DNA from: Arcticibacter sp045629565
GTDB lineage: Bacteria > Bacteroidota > Bacteroidia > Sphingobacteriales > Sphingobacteriaceae
Direction: 5' to 3'
Assembly: GCF_045629565.1 (NCBI RefSeq)
Contig: NZ_JAZQRL010000111.1
Span: forward strand, 1-64,000
DNA: 64,000 nucleotides
Shown: positions 7,624 to 16,185 of the stretch, piece by piece
Layout of the letters: every line of letters begins with the position of its first letter
Numbering within the stretch: the first letter of the stretch is position 1
The notes under the pieces: generated by a model
Seen by the model: only the letters and a program-made list of their open reading frames with translations
Database searches by the model: none
Told to the model about the DNA's origin: nothing
Made by a program: the position numbers and the translations under genes

Positions 7624-8565
7624 TTATTTTATAAAGAAATCGACAACCTGGGGATCCACTTTCACCATTTTAACAAACTGGGGGCGTCTTCGGATCATTA
7701 CAGGGAGCTGCGAGTAACTATTTGCCGACCTGTCCTTCAGATCAATAGCCACGGAAAACGAATCAACCTTCATAGCAGGATAGCGACTAAGCGGAGTTAA
7801 AACCGTTATAGCCACACGTTCGGGCAGCACCTGAACCTCTCTTCCGCCCGCATTTAGCACTTTTACCGGTACCTCTATGATCTTCTCCGTAAACATCTCC
7901 ACAGGGATCTCCACTTTAACCGACAAGGGAAACACATCAATATTATTAGCCTTCGACTCCATGAAGCCTATTTTCGCAGTTACCGGCGCATCTACATCGT
8001 TCCGCGTAAGCATGGTCGTAGGCCAAACTTCAATATTTTTCAAGTCTTCGGTTGCTCCGTTGACAATGACATGGTTCGGCGTCATTCTTATGGGACCGGA
8101 AATGCCATAATTCTTTTCAAAAGTGAGATTATGCATCAAACGGATAGGAATCTTCTTAACCGAGCGCTTGGAGAAATCGAAAAACAAGGTGTCTGGAAGT
8201 ACGGAAATAACTTTCTGACTGGAGGCAAACTGCCTGTTTATATCGCCTAGTTGATTGGAGAAAACAATAAAGCTACGCGTATTTAAAGACTTCAGGCTTA
8301 CATTTATTGCCGTAGGCTGCAAACGCAGTCTGGAAAACAACAATTGCCAACCAGAGCCTTCTATTTGAAGCGTCACACTATCGTCTTGCAGCGGATGGTA
8401 TGCCCGGTTCTCAGGCGGATCCACATAGTTGACTTTAGATTCAACCTTGTAAATATAATTGCCCGATAATGCAATCATCATCCAGGTAGAAAATGCGACA
8501 ATTAAACAGCTAACAAACACTGTTAAACGTCGTCTTTCAATACGATTCAGAGTTATCAAGGGCAT
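7624..8565 (-). CDS. YbbR-like domain protein (membrane-anchored)
   Basis: 313 residues. A positively charged N-terminus and a single membrane helix (residues ~13-35, TVFVSCLIVAFSTWMMIALS) are followed by an extracytoplasmic region of beta-rich repeats with YbbR-like features, such as EVPVKVLNAGGREVQVLPER near the C-terminal third. In Firmicutes CdaR, a YbbR protein, regulates the c-di-AMP cyclase CdaA. No diadenylate cyclase gene is nearby here, so that role is not implied. It follows yajC after a 70-base gap that contains a perfect hairpin. Confidence 0.75.
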   Translation of the reverse strand: MPLITLNRIERRRLTVFVSCLIVAFSTWMMIALSGNYIYKVESKVNYVDPPENRAYHPLQDDSVTLQIEGSGWQLLFSRLRLQPTAINVSLKSLNTRSFIVFSNQLGDINRQFASSQKVISVLPDTLFFDFSKRSVKKIPIRLMHNLTFEKNYGISGPIRMTPNHVIVNGATEDLKNIEVWPTTMLTRNDVDAPVTAKIGFMESKANNIDVFPLSVKVEIPVEMFTEKIIEVPVKVLNAGGREVQVLPERVAITVLTPLSRYPAMKVDSFSVAIDLKDRSANSYSQLPVMIRRRPQFVKMVKVDPQVVDFFIK

Positions 8566-8602
8566 AAAGAATAAAGATATAACAAACTTCCCTTAATAAG
8601 CA

Positions 8603-8628
8603 GAATGCCGTCTTAAAAGACGGCATTC
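8603..8628. promoter_or_regulatory. Perfect 12-bp hairpin between yajC and the ybbR-like gene
   Basis: GAATGCCGTCTT at 8603-8614, a two-base loop, and AAGACGGCATTC at 8617-8628. It lies in the only sizeable gap of this run. In the transcribed (reverse) direction it is followed by TGCTTATT and not a T run, so it is more likely an RNA processing or stability element, or a leaky terminator, than a full terminator. Confidence 0.6.
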
Positions 8629-8635
8629 AAAATTT

Positions 8636-8950
8636 CTAAGCTTTAACAGCATTAAGCGCCTTAGACGCGTCAAGCGAAATCGCCGACTTGTCAAAGCGAA
8701 TCTTCGCGCCACTCTCCACTTCGATTAAGAAAGAGGTTTCGTTCATATCAACAATTCTGCCGTGAATACCTGCAGATGTAATTACCCTATCTCCCTTTTT
8801 CAGCTCCTCGATAAACTTCTTCTGATCTTTAGCTTTCTTCATCTGCGGACGGATCATGAAAAAGTAGAACACGATGATGATTAACACCATTGGCAAGAAG
8901 CTCATCAGCTGAGACGCACCGCCAGCTTGTAGTAAGATTGATACTATCAT
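8636..8950 (-). CDS. yajC: Sec translocon accessory subunit YajC
   Basis: 104 residues. One N-terminal membrane helix (LMSFLPMVLIIIVFYFFMI) is followed by the YajC signature RPQMKKAKDQKKFIEELKKGDRV and the small beta domain VITSAGIHGRIVDMNE. YajC associates with SecDF in the inner membrane and helps protein export. It lies 7 bases after the DUF1573 lipoprotein gene. Both length and order are typical for Bacteroidota. Confidence 0.93.
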   Translation of the reverse strand: MIVSILLQAGGASQLMSFLPMVLIIIVFYFFMIRPQMKKAKDQKKFIEELKKGDRVITSAGIHGRIVDMNETSFLIEVESGAKIRFDKSAISLDASKALNAVKA

Positions 8951-8957
8951 TTTGAAT

Positions 8958-9395
8958 TTATTTAGTTAAAGATTGAACTTCACCCTTGATGAAAAGTTCT
9001 GTTGAAGGTGTTGCCGCATTCGATGCAATAATAACCTGTTTATTTTGTACACCCACCTTACCTGATGTGTCGAATATAACCTTGATAACTCCGCTCGCCC
9101 CAGGTGCAATCGGCTCATGTGGATAATCAGGCACCGTACACCCACAGCTTGCCGAAGCGTTTGTGATGATCAGCGGGCTTGTACCTGTATTGGTAAATTT
9201 GAAGTCGTGAGATACCTTATCTCCGTCTTTAGCCTTCCCAAAATCGTATACCGGGCTTTCGAAAACAATGGTGGCCGCACTTGCGGAATCAGCCGCAACC
9301 GAATCCTGTGTATTCTCTTTAGATGATGTGTTGCTGTTACATGCAGATAAACTAATTGCAAGCCCCGCAACGGCAATGATAAAAAGCTTTTTCAT
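8958..9395 (-). CDS. DUF1573-domain lipoprotein
   Basis: 145 residues. The signal peptide ends in a lipobox (AISLSAC, Cys19), giving a lipoprotein. The mature part after a short Ser/Asp linker is one DUF1573 domain with its hallmarks: VYDFGKAKDGDKVSHDFKF, TNTGTSPLIITNASASCGCT and PIAPGASGVIKVIFD. DUF1573 is an Ig-like (ASH/MSP-type) fold, very common in Bacteroidota, without a firmly known function. It is cotranscribed between nusB (6 bases upstream) and yajC. Confidence 0.88.
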   Translation of the reverse strand: MKKLFIIAVAGLAISLSACNSNTSSKENTQDSVAADSASAATIVFESPVYDFGKAKDGDKVSHDFKFTNTGTSPLIITNASASCGCTVPDYPHEPIAPGASGVIKVIFDTSGKVGVQNKQVIIASNAATPSTELFIKGEVQSLTK

Positions 9396-9401
9396 ATAAA
9401 T

Positions 9402-10349
9402 TTATTCTATTAATCCCCGACCTACCTTACGGATTTTACCCGCAGCCTTAAGGTCGGCTAAAATTTTGTCTAAAATACCATTAATAAACAAATTACTTTT
9501 AGGAGTACTGAACTCTTTTGCGATTTCAATGTACTCGTTCATCGTTACCTTAACCGGTATCCCCTGGAAGTGAATAAGCTCCGCGATCGCCATCTTCATC
9601 AACAGGATGTCAATAATAGCTATACGATCTGCGTCCCAGTTTTTTGTTTTATCAGAAATAAACCGCTGGAATTCCTCGTCAAATGCAATCACCCTCGAGA
9701 AAAGGTCGAGGATAAACTCCCGGTCTTCTGACCATGACGAGCTGATAAGGGCAAGCTTATTTTCTGCAGGAACCTCACTCTGGAAGTTACTGAAAGTCTT
9801 GGCGAGCATGGCCTCCAAAACCTCCTTGTCTACAGGCCAGTTAATGAACTTCTCTTCAAAAGTCTGTTCAATTCCTGGCGTTACACGAATGATTTTTTTG
9901 TAAATATATTTAATGATGTCTTTCTCCGCACGAAGGGAGGTATCTTCACTTTCCAGATATTTCTGATAAGTCTCAGATTCTTTCAGGATGTTAAATATCT
10001 GCTTGGTCACCTCCAGATCAAGACTGGATGCCAGTGAGTATTTCTTGGCGTTAATCTGGAAGGCCGGGTTCTCCCTCAGCAGCTGAATAAATTTATTGGT
10101 ATTAAGCTTGGTGTTAGCATTCAGGTCGCTCTCCGAAGGGCGGTGCTTATTCGCACGTTCATCAGCGTCAACAAGTACATAGTCGGCAACATCAACAAGT
10201 AAACCAAGCAGGTAGATATACATCTCGTATACCTCATCTACGCTTTCTAATAATTTTTTCTCGAAAACCTTTACTACTTTGTCTTCTGAAGAGTGGTACG
10301 CATATAATACCTGTAATACTTTTACTCTAAGCTGCCTTCTGTTTAACAT
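9402..10349 (-). CDS. nusB: Transcription antitermination factor NusB (long Bacteroidota form)
   Basis: 315 residues, more than twice E. coli NusB (139). The N-terminus MLNRRQLRVKVLQVLYAYHSS matches the start of NusB. The C-terminal third carries the RNA-binding NusB helices (WDADRIAIIDILLMKMAIAE, then IPVKVTMNEYIEIAKEFSTPKSNLFINGILDKI). The central ~130 residues are a lineage-type insertion. NusB binds boxA RNA with S10 to support antitermination of rRNA operons. It heads the reverse run; 71 bases separate it from the dehydrogenase gene upstream. Confidence 0.9.
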   Translation of the reverse strand: MLNRRQLRVKVLQVLYAYHSSEDKVVKVFEKKLLESVDEVYEMYIYLLGLLVDVADYVLVDADERANKHRPSESDLNANTKLNTNKFIQLLRENPAFQINAKKYSLASSLDLEVTKQIFNILKESETYQKYLESEDTSLRAEKDIIKYIYKKIIRVTPGIEQTFEEKFINWPVDKEVLEAMLAKTFSNFQSEVPAENKLALISSSWSEDREFILDLFSRVIAFDEEFQRFISDKTKNWDADRIAIIDILLMKMAIAELIHFQGIPVKVTMNEYIEIAKEFSTPKSNLFINGILDKILADLKAAGKIRKVGRGLIE

Positions 10350-10420
10350 GTTATAAGAACGATTTCTAATAAATATACTCCACTTACTGATGATCTTCCG
10401 CCAATGCGGACTTGATACAT

Positions 10421-11509
10421 CTAATAAGCTCCTTTAATTTTCTTTATGTCTGCGATACGCTTCTCAGCAATGATGTCTGCCGCCCTGATAGCCGGAATAT
10501 GATCCTGGGCAGACTTCTGCAATACACTCCTTGTTGCTGAATAGATATTCTCTGCAAGCTGCATCGTGCGCTTGCGGCTATATCCGGATAATTCGGAGTA
10601 GCAGTTGATCATCCCGCCCGCATTAATCAGATAATCCGGCGCATAAAGGATGCCTTTATCAAGAAGCATTCTTCCGTGCAGGTCCTCATCAGCCAACTGG
10701 TTATTTGCCGAGCCCGCTATGATTGCACACTTCATCTTTGGAATAGTTTCCGAATTAACAGTACCTCCCATTGCACATGGTGCGTAAACATCAAACTCAA
10801 AATCAAGGAGACTGTTGTTGGAAACAGCCTGCGCACCATATTTGGCCGCTACACGCATCAAGCGATCCTCGTTGATGTCACTTACGTAAACCTTCGCATG
10901 CTCCTCGCGAAGCAAATGAACCAGATTCTCGCCTACCTGACCAATTCCCTGAACGGCTATAGACCGGCCAACGAGACTATCATTCCCGAAATGTTCTTTA
11001 ATACAGGCTTTTATACCCATCAGCACCCCTTTGGCTGCTATTGGCGAAGGATCACCGCTTCCACCCAGGGTTTCAGGAACGCCGGTTACGTACTGGGTTT
11101 CCATCCGGATATATTCCATATCCTTGGTCGTGGTACCCAGATCTTCCGCTGTAATGAATGTTCCGTTAAGGTTCTTGATAAAACGACCGAAACGGCGCAT
11201 TAACGCCTCCGTCTTGTCAGTAGAGCTGTCGCCAATGATAACTGCGTTACCTCCACCCAAATTAAGTCCGCTGATAGCGGCTTTATAAGTCATGGTACGT
11301 GATAGCCTTAGCACATCACTCAATGCATCTGCTTCTGTACTGTAAGTCCACATCCTGGTTCCACCTAATGCGGGACCCAGAGTGGTATCATGGATGGCAA
11401 TGATAGCCTTCAATCCTGTATCCTCATCACTGCAGAACACAACGTTCTGATGCGATGACTTACTTAACTGATTAAAAACAGAACCTTCTTCAAACGACTT
11501 TAAAGACAT
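10421..11509 (-). CDS. Leucine dehydrogenase-like Glu/Leu/Phe/Val dehydrogenase with altered catalytic lysine
   Basis: 362 residues from ATG 11509 (MSLKSFEEG); upstream in-frame codons lack family similarity. Known leucine dehydrogenases deaminate branched-chain amino acids with NAD+. The match is close over the whole length: LGPALGGTRMW, MTYKAAISGLNLGGG, FITAEDLGTTTKDM, the Rossmann GIGQVG, SDINEDR, VYAPCAMGG and APDYLINAGG. The striking point is that the segment reads GGGNAVIIGD where characterised LeuDHs have GGGK; that Lys is the catalytic residue (Lys80 in the Lysinibacillus enzyme). The substrate-binding Lys in MTYK and the Asp in TAED are kept. It may be inactive, altered in chemistry, or a regulatory paralogue. 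Confidence 0.82.
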   Translation of the reverse strand: MSLKSFEEGSVFNQLSKSSHQNVVFCSDEDTGLKAIIAIHDTTLGPALGGTRMWTYSTEADALSDVLRLSRTMTYKAAISGLNLGGGNAVIIGDSSTDKTEALMRRFGRFIKNLNGTFITAEDLGTTTKDMEYIRMETQYVTGVPETLGGSGDPSPIAAKGVLMGIKACIKEHFGNDSLVGRSIAVQGIGQVGENLVHLLREEHAKVYVSDINEDRLMRVAAKYGAQAVSNNSLLDFEFDVYAPCAMGGTVNSETIPKMKCAIIAGSANNQLADEDLHGRMLLDKGILYAPDYLINAGGMINCYSELSGYSRKRTMQLAENIYSATRSVLQKSAQDHIPAIRAADIIAEKRIADIKKIKGAY

Positions 11510-11823
11510 ATTTTTTTGGACGGAATGAGGCTTCAAAAGTAGTAATTTTTTCGCGATAATCATGGCACTTTGTGGCTGGTTCGCATATTTTCTATCCTTC
11601 GCCGTCATGAATAAGCCTGGTTCCCGCTCCGATCAGGCTAAGACCATCTTAAAGTCAGTGACGTATCAACGTCGTACCAAGGTCGTACCAGCTTCGGACC
11701 AGCTTCGGGAAAATTCGAACAAAGGCCGACGCCGATACGAGCTTGGTCCCTGCCTTGTAGCTATCTGTATAAGACATGGTCAGAGGAGATCTCCAGTAAA
11801 TATGTACTTTTGCAGAACGGGAT
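11510..11823. repeat. Intergenic region with degenerate 11-bp tandem repeats (11659-11724)
   Basis: This 314-base gap lies between the divergent dehydrogenase and ABC exporter genes. Positions 11659-11724 split into six 11-base units in register: TGACGTATCAA, CGTCGTACCAA, GGTCGTACCAG, CTTCGGACCAG, CTTCGGGAAAA, TTCGAACAAAG. Neighbouring units share up to nine of eleven bases. A roughly inverted copy (CGAGCTTGGTCC) follows at about 11738-11749. No convincing gene or RNA was seen. A second array of the same period, with different sequence, is at 61279-61354. Confidence 0.6.
11803..11810 (+). promoter_or_regulatory. -7 element of the ABC exporter promoter
   Basis: TACTTTTG fits the Bacteroidota TAnnTTTG -7 box exactly and ends 13 bases before the ATG at 11824. 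No clear TTG -33 element is seen at the expected distance. Confidence 0.5.
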
Positions 11824-13617
11824 ATGAAACATCTGGCCTATCTAAATAAATTCTTCTACAAGTATCGCTGGAGACTGATTCCGGGGATCATTTTTGTAAT
11901 CGTTTCAAACATCTTTGCCGTACTTCCGGCGAGGGTTATACAAATCGCGTTCGACCTGGTAAGCGAAAACATTGGAGTATACCGGCTGTTCGACGGGTTT
12001 GACCGGCAAAAAATAGTTTATGAAGTTTTTAGTTCCAGTCTGCTGTTCTTCGGTGCGCTGGTGCTGGCATTAGCCCTCCTTCGGGGTCTGTTCCTGTTCT
12101 TTATGCGGCAAACCATTATTCTGATGTCGCGGCATATTGAATATGATCTCAAAAACGAGATATACGCGCATTACCAGGACCTTTCCATGAGCTTTTACAG
12201 GAGAAATGACACCGGCGACCTGATGAACAGGGCAACGGAAGATGTGAGCCGTGTCCGCATGTATGTAGGACCTGCCATCATGTACAGTCTCAACACGATA
12301 GTCCTCTTCATTCTGATCATCGTTTCCATGGTCAACGTCAGTGTGAAGCTGGCTTTTTTCAGCCTGCTGCCACTTCCGTTGATGGCTGTCATTATCTACT
12401 ACGTCCACTCTATGATCAACACCAGGAGCGAACAGATCCAGAGACAACTTTCCCGTTTATCAGGGTTCGCTCAGGAGAACTTCTCCGGAATACGGGTGAT
12501 TAAATCCTATGGAAGGGAAGACGATATCCGCGAAAAATTTGCGAAAGAAAGTGAAGAATACAAAAAAACCTCCCTAGCACTGGTTCAGGTGCAAGCTATT
12601 TTCTACCCCGTATTGCTGCTGCTCATTGGCATTAGCACCATTGTCACCATCTATATAGGCGGACTGGAAGTTATGGCCGGCTCCATCTCTGCCGGTAATA
12701 TTGCGGAGTTTGTGGTGTACGTAAACCAGTTGATGTTTCCGGTAATGTCGCTCGGATGGGTCACCTCGCTGATTCAGCGGGCAGCAGCCTCTCAGAAGAG
12801 AATCAACGAGTTTCTGGAGACGAAGTCTGACATCCGTTCCAAAACATCATCTCCGCTTCAAATCAAAGGGAAGATTGAATTCCGAAATGTCACCTTTGTC
12901 TACCCGGATACAGGCATCAAAGCGCTGAATAACGTTTCGTTTACGATTGAACCGGGACAGTTCGTCGCCATCGCTGGCAGAACCGGGTCGGGCAAATCAA
13001 CCATCGCCAATCTGATCATGCGCATGTATGACCCGACAGAAGGAAGCATCTTGATTGATGGCGTGCCGCTTCCAGATGTGGACCTTAAACAATACAGAAG
13101 TAAGCTGGGCTTTGTTCCTCAGGAAGTTTTCCTGTTTTCTGACACGATAGCGAATAACATCGCCTTTGGTGAGGCGTCTACGGAAATGCCGAAAGTGTAC
13201 CAGGCGGCGAAAGACGCGGCGGTTTACGCCAATATCATGAAATTTGAACATAACTTCGAAACCTTGGTGGGCGAACGGGGCGTTACCCTTTCGGGCGGAC
13301 AAAAACAGCGTGTTTCCATTGCCAGGGCATTGATTAAGTCTCCGCAGATTCTGGTGATGGACGACTGTCTTTCAGCTATCGATACGAAAACTGAAGAAGA
13401 GATTCTGAGAAATTTGGGAACTAATTTACAAGGCAAAACGAGCATCCTCATTTCACACCGCATATCAACCATAAAAAACGCTGATAAGATACTGGTGTTC
13501 GATAAAGGGCAGATTATTGAGCAGGGAGACCATGAAGAACTGTTAAAAACAGACGGCCCTTACCGGTACCTCTATGAAAAACAGCTTTTGGAAGACCAGC
13601 TGCCTGAAGAAAAGTGA
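11824..13617 (+). CDS. ABC exporter half-transporter (TMD-NBD) with degenerate Walker B
   Basis: 597 residues, an MsbA/BmrA-like architecture: six membrane helices in residues ~1-320, then a nucleotide-binding domain. Walker A is GRTGSGKST, the Q-loop FVPQEVFLFSD, the signature LSGGQKQRVSIARAL and the H-loop LISHRIS. Walker B reads ILVMDDCLSA, with Asp in place of the catalytic Glu; the DNA (gac gac) confirms it. In heterodimeric exporters (such as the YheI/YheH and TM287/288 types) this substitution marks the half with the degenerate ATP site, so a partner half with an intact Glu is expected elsewhere. It probably exports a lipid, drug or peptide across the inner membrane. It stands alone, divergent from the dehydrogenase. 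Confidence 0.88.
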   Translation: MKHLAYLNKFFYKYRWRLIPGIIFVIVSNIFAVLPARVIQIAFDLVSENIGVYRLFDGFDRQKIVYEVFSSSLLFFGALVLALALLRGLFLFFMRQTIILMSRHIEYDLKNEIYAHYQDLSMSFYRRNDTGDLMNRATEDVSRVRMYVGPAIMYSLNTIVLFILIIVSMVNVSVKLAFFSLLPLPLMAVIIYYVHSMINTRSEQIQRQLSRLSGFAQENFSGIRVIKSYGREDDIREKFAKESEEYKKTSLALVQVQAIFYPVLLLLIGISTIVTIYIGGLEVMAGSISAGNIAEFVVYVNQLMFPVMSLGWVTSLIQRAAASQKRINEFLETKSDIRSKTSSPLQIKGKIEFRNVTFVYPDTGIKALNNVSFTIEPGQFVAIAGRTGSGKSTIANLIMRMYDPTEGSILIDGVPLPDVDLKQYRSKLGFVPQEVFLFSDTIANNIAFGEASTEMPKVYQAAKDAAVYANIMKFEHNFETLVGERGVTLSGGQKQRVSIARALIKSPQILVMDDCLSAIDTKTEEEILRNLGTNLQGKTSILISHRISTIKNADKILVFDKGQIIEQGDHEELLKTDGPYRYLYEKQLLEDQLPEEK

Positions 13618-13638
13618 CTATTTGTGTAATAAATTGTA

Positions 13639-13671
13639 TTTTGATCTTTAAATATTTATACGTTATATTTA
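13639..13671 (+). promoter_or_regulatory. Promoter of the DUF3276 gene
   Basis: TTTTG at 13639-13643 and TATATTTA at 13664-13671, 20 bases apart, match the Bacteroidota -33 (TTTG) and -7 (TAnnTTTG) pattern with one base off in the -7. The start codon is at 13696. Confidence 0.6.
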
Positions 13672-13695
13672 CCGCAACCAAACTTTAACTATAAC

Positions 13696-14019
13696 ATGGG
13701 AGATTTTGAAAACAAAGAGAGAGAAGAGGTTTTTTCAAAGAAAGTAAGAGCCGGGAAACGTACCTATTTTTTTGATGTAAAGTCAACACGTTCAAATGAC
13801 TATTACATTACGGTTACGGAGAGCAAGAAACGTCTTGAGGACGGGGTTTTTGTTAAGCACAAGATCTTTTTGTACAAAGAAGATTTTGAGAAGTTTGCCG
13901 AAGGTCTGAAAGACACCGTAGACTATATCAAAGCTCACCAAGATGTTATAGAAAAAAAGTATGAGTTCAGCGAGCAGCCGGTTGAAGTTGCTAAAACTGA
14001 AGATGATTTTACGTTTTAA
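13696..14019 (+). CDS. DUF3276 protein (PUR-alpha-like nucleic acid-binding)
   Basis: 107 residues. The sequence FSKKVRAGKRTYFFDVKSTRSND followed by YYITVTESKK and IFLYKEDFEKFAEGL is typical of DUF3276, a small PUR-repeat protein; the Borrelia homologue BpuR binds DNA and RNA. It is a short cytoplasmic protein of probable single-strand nucleic acid-binding role, common and well expressed in Bacteroidota. It has its own promoter and a strong terminator at 14061-14100, so it is a single-gene unit. Confidence 0.87.
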   Translation: MGDFENKEREEVFSKKVRAGKRTYFFDVKSTRSNDYYITVTESKKRLEDGVFVKHKIFLYKEDFEKFAEGLKDTVDYIKAHQDVIEKKYEFSEQPVEVAKTEDDFTF

Positions 14020-14060
14020 CAGACTTAAGACTCGTTAAAACCATTTTATAAGAGATTCAA

Positions 14061-14100
14061 AAGAGAAACCATACCGCATGCGGTATGGTTTCTCTTTTTT
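14061..14100 (+). terminator. Terminator after the DUF3276 gene
   Basis: A 16-bp perfect stem (AAGAGAAACCATACCG at 14061-14076 with its complement at 14081-14096), loop CATG, followed by T residues to 14100. Confidence 0.9.
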
Positions 14101-14125
14101 AAAGACCACCCTGCTTGATATTTTA

Positions 14126-14133
14126 TATCTTTG
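14126..14133 (+). promoter_or_regulatory. -7 element of the agmatinase promoter
   Basis: TATCTTTG, an exact TAnnTTTG match, lies 16 bases before the ATG at 14150. A TTG at 14115-14117 is too close to be a normal -33 element. Confidence 0.5.
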
Positions 14134-14149
14134 CCCTTATTTTTCAAGA

Positions 14150-15037
14150 ATGAAGGCTATATCTGGTAATCAATTCCTCGGACTTTACGACCCTGCTCTT
14201 ACTGCCTATGATAGCAGTAAGGTGGTAATCCAGCAGCTTCCCTATGAGTATACCTCGTCTTATATTGCGGGTTCTGCTAATGGTCCGGCGGCTATTGTCG
14301 CAGCATCCGGGTTTGTAGAATGCTATGACGAAGAGATCGATACCGAGATTGTTGATGAGATAGGAATCCACACAGCGAATCCCCTTGATTTTGATAACGT
14401 GGTGAACGAACAGGCCATTAGCCTCATCGAGAACTCTACCAGCCGGCTGTTGAAAGACGACAAGTTTGTGGTTTCGTTGGGTGCTGAACACACTGTAACC
14501 TACGGCATCGTCAAAGCGTTCGCCAGAAAATACCCTAATCTGAGCATCCTTCAGATCGACGCTCATTCTGACCTTCGTCAAAGCTATCAGGACAATCCGC
14601 TGTCGCACGCTTGTGTGATGGCACGTATTCATGATATGGGCCTGACGATCTGCCAGGCTGGTATCCGTGCGCAGGCACGCGAAGAAGCTGAACTGATCAA
14701 GTCGTCTGAAAACATCCATACCCTTTACGCTCATCAGATACGGACCAATCCCCTGTGGATCGATGAAATCATCGCGCCGCTGAATAATGATGTTTATATC
14801 ACCATAGATGCCGATGGATTTGACCCTTCTATTATTCCAGGTGTGGGTACCGCAGAACCAAACGGTCTGTTCTGGACGGAAACATTACAGTTACTTCAGC
14901 AGGTTTGCAAGGACAGAAATGTGGTAGGCTTCGACATTGTAGAATGTGCTCCTATAGAAGGAAGCATCCTGTCTGAATACACCCTTGCCAAACTGGCTTA
15001 TAAGCTGATCGGATATCGCTTTCAAACATCTGTATAA
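14150..15037 (+). CDS. speB: Agmatinase / ureohydrolase family enzyme
   Basis: 295 residues from ATG 14150; an upstream in-frame ATG at 14078 lies inside the preceding terminator and is rejected. The dinuclear Mn2+ site is complete: GAEHTVTYG, DAHSD (LQIDAHSDLRQSY) and DADGFDP, plus the PGVGTAEPNGL loop. Agmatinase splits agmatine to putrescine and urea in polyamine synthesis. The short QQLPYEYTSSY N-terminus matches agmatinase-like enzymes and not arginase. Arginine decarboxylase is not adjacent. It is 39 bases upstream of ychF and may be read into it. Confidence 0.85.
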   Translation: MKAISGNQFLGLYDPALTAYDSSKVVIQQLPYEYTSSYIAGSANGPAAIVAASGFVECYDEEIDTEIVDEIGIHTANPLDFDNVVNEQAISLIENSTSRLLKDDKFVVSLGAEHTVTYGIVKAFARKYPNLSILQIDAHSDLRQSYQDNPLSHACVMARIHDMGLTICQAGIRAQAREEAELIKSSENIHTLYAHQIRTNPLWIDEIIAPLNNDVYITIDADGFDPSIIPGVGTAEPNGLFWTETLQLLQQVCKDRNVVGFDIVECAPIEGSILSEYTLAKLAYKLIGYRFQTSV

Positions 15038-15076
15038 TTAGTTATATAAAATTTAAAATTCAACTCACACACATAA

Positions 15077-16177
15077 ATGGCTTTACAATGCGGAATCGTT
15101 GGTTTACCCAACGTTGGAAAATCAACTCTATTTAATTGCTTATCGAATGCTAAAGCGCAGGCTGCCAACTTCCCTTTCTGTACGATAGAACCGAATGTTG
15201 GCGTTATCACGGTTCCAGATGAGCGCCTGACCAAGCTGGCTGAGCTGGTGAACCCTAACCGCGTGGTTCCAAATACGATTGAAATCGTAGATATCGCCGG
15301 TCTCGTTAAGGGCGCAAGTAAGGGTGAAGGGCTGGGCAACCAGTTCCTCGGAAATATCCGTGCTACCAATGCGATCATCCACGTTCTGCGTTGCTTCGAT
15401 GACGGCAATGTGATTCATGTAGACGGTTCTGTTGACCCCATTCGTGATAAAGAGATCATCGACACTGAACTTCAGCTTAAAGATCTTGATGCTGTAAGCA
15501 AGAAGATCCAAAAGGTGGAAAAGATGGCCAAGACTGGCGGCGATAAAGATGCTAAAAAGGCTTACGAGGTTTGCAATGTGGTGAAGGCTCACCTGGAATC
15601 AGGTAAGTCTGTGCGAACTGCTCCGATTTCTGATGAGGACAGAGTTTTTATCGAAGACCTGTTCCTGCTGACCGAAAAGCCGGTCGTATACGTTTGTAAT
15701 GTTGACGAAAACTCGGTTACTAACGGAAACGCCTATGTGGACCGCGTGAAAGAAGCTGTTAAAGAAGAGAATGCCCAGGTGTTGATCATTTCTGCGAAGA
15801 TTGAGTCAGAAATCGCCGAACTGGAAAGCTATGAAGAAAGACAGGAATTCCTGAATGACCTGGGTTTGCAAGAATCTGGTGTTAGCCAGCTGATCCGTGC
15901 AGCGTATCGGCTGTTGAACCTGGGTACCTACTTTACCGCAGGTGTGCAGGAAGTTAGAGCCTGGACCATCACCCTTGGGTTTACGGCGCCACAGGCGGCT
16001 GGAGTTATTCATAGTGACTTTGAAAAAGGATTTATCCGCGCAGAGGTTATCAAATATGAGGATTTCGTCAAATACGGATCTGAGGCGGCTTGTAAAGAGG
16101 CCGGTAAACTGAGCGTGGAAGGAAAGACCTATGTTGTTGCAGATGGTGATATCATGCATTTCCGCTTCAACGTTTAA
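15077..16177 (+). CDS. ychF: Redox-responsive OBG-family ATPase YchF
   Basis: 366 residues, the normal YchF length. The G1 motif GLPNVGKSTLFN, the G3 region IVDIAGLVKGASKGEGLGNQFL, the altered G4 YVCNVDE (NVDE and not NKxD, the basis of ATP preference) and the C-terminal TGS domain ending DGDIMHFRFNV are all present. YchF binds ribosomes and is linked to oxidative stress control. The start follows the typical MALQCGIVGLPN N-terminus. It ends just before a bidirectional terminator shared with the starch operon. Confidence 0.96.
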   Translation: MALQCGIVGLPNVGKSTLFNCLSNAKAQAANFPFCTIEPNVGVITVPDERLTKLAELVNPNRVVPNTIEIVDIAGLVKGASKGEGLGNQFLGNIRATNAIIHVLRCFDDGNVIHVDGSVDPIRDKEIIDTELQLKDLDAVSKKIQKVEKMAKTGGDKDAKKAYEVCNVVKAHLESGKSVRTAPISDEDRVFIEDLFLLTEKPVVYVCNVDENSVTNGNAYVDRVKEAVKEENAQVLIISAKIESEIAELESYEERQEFLNDLGLQESGVSQLIRAAYRLLNLGTYFTAGVQEVRAWTITLGFTAPQAAGVIHSDFEKGFIRAEVIKYEDFVKYGSEAACKEAGKLSVEGKTYVVADGDIMHFRFNV

Positions 16178-16185
16178 GGCGCTGC

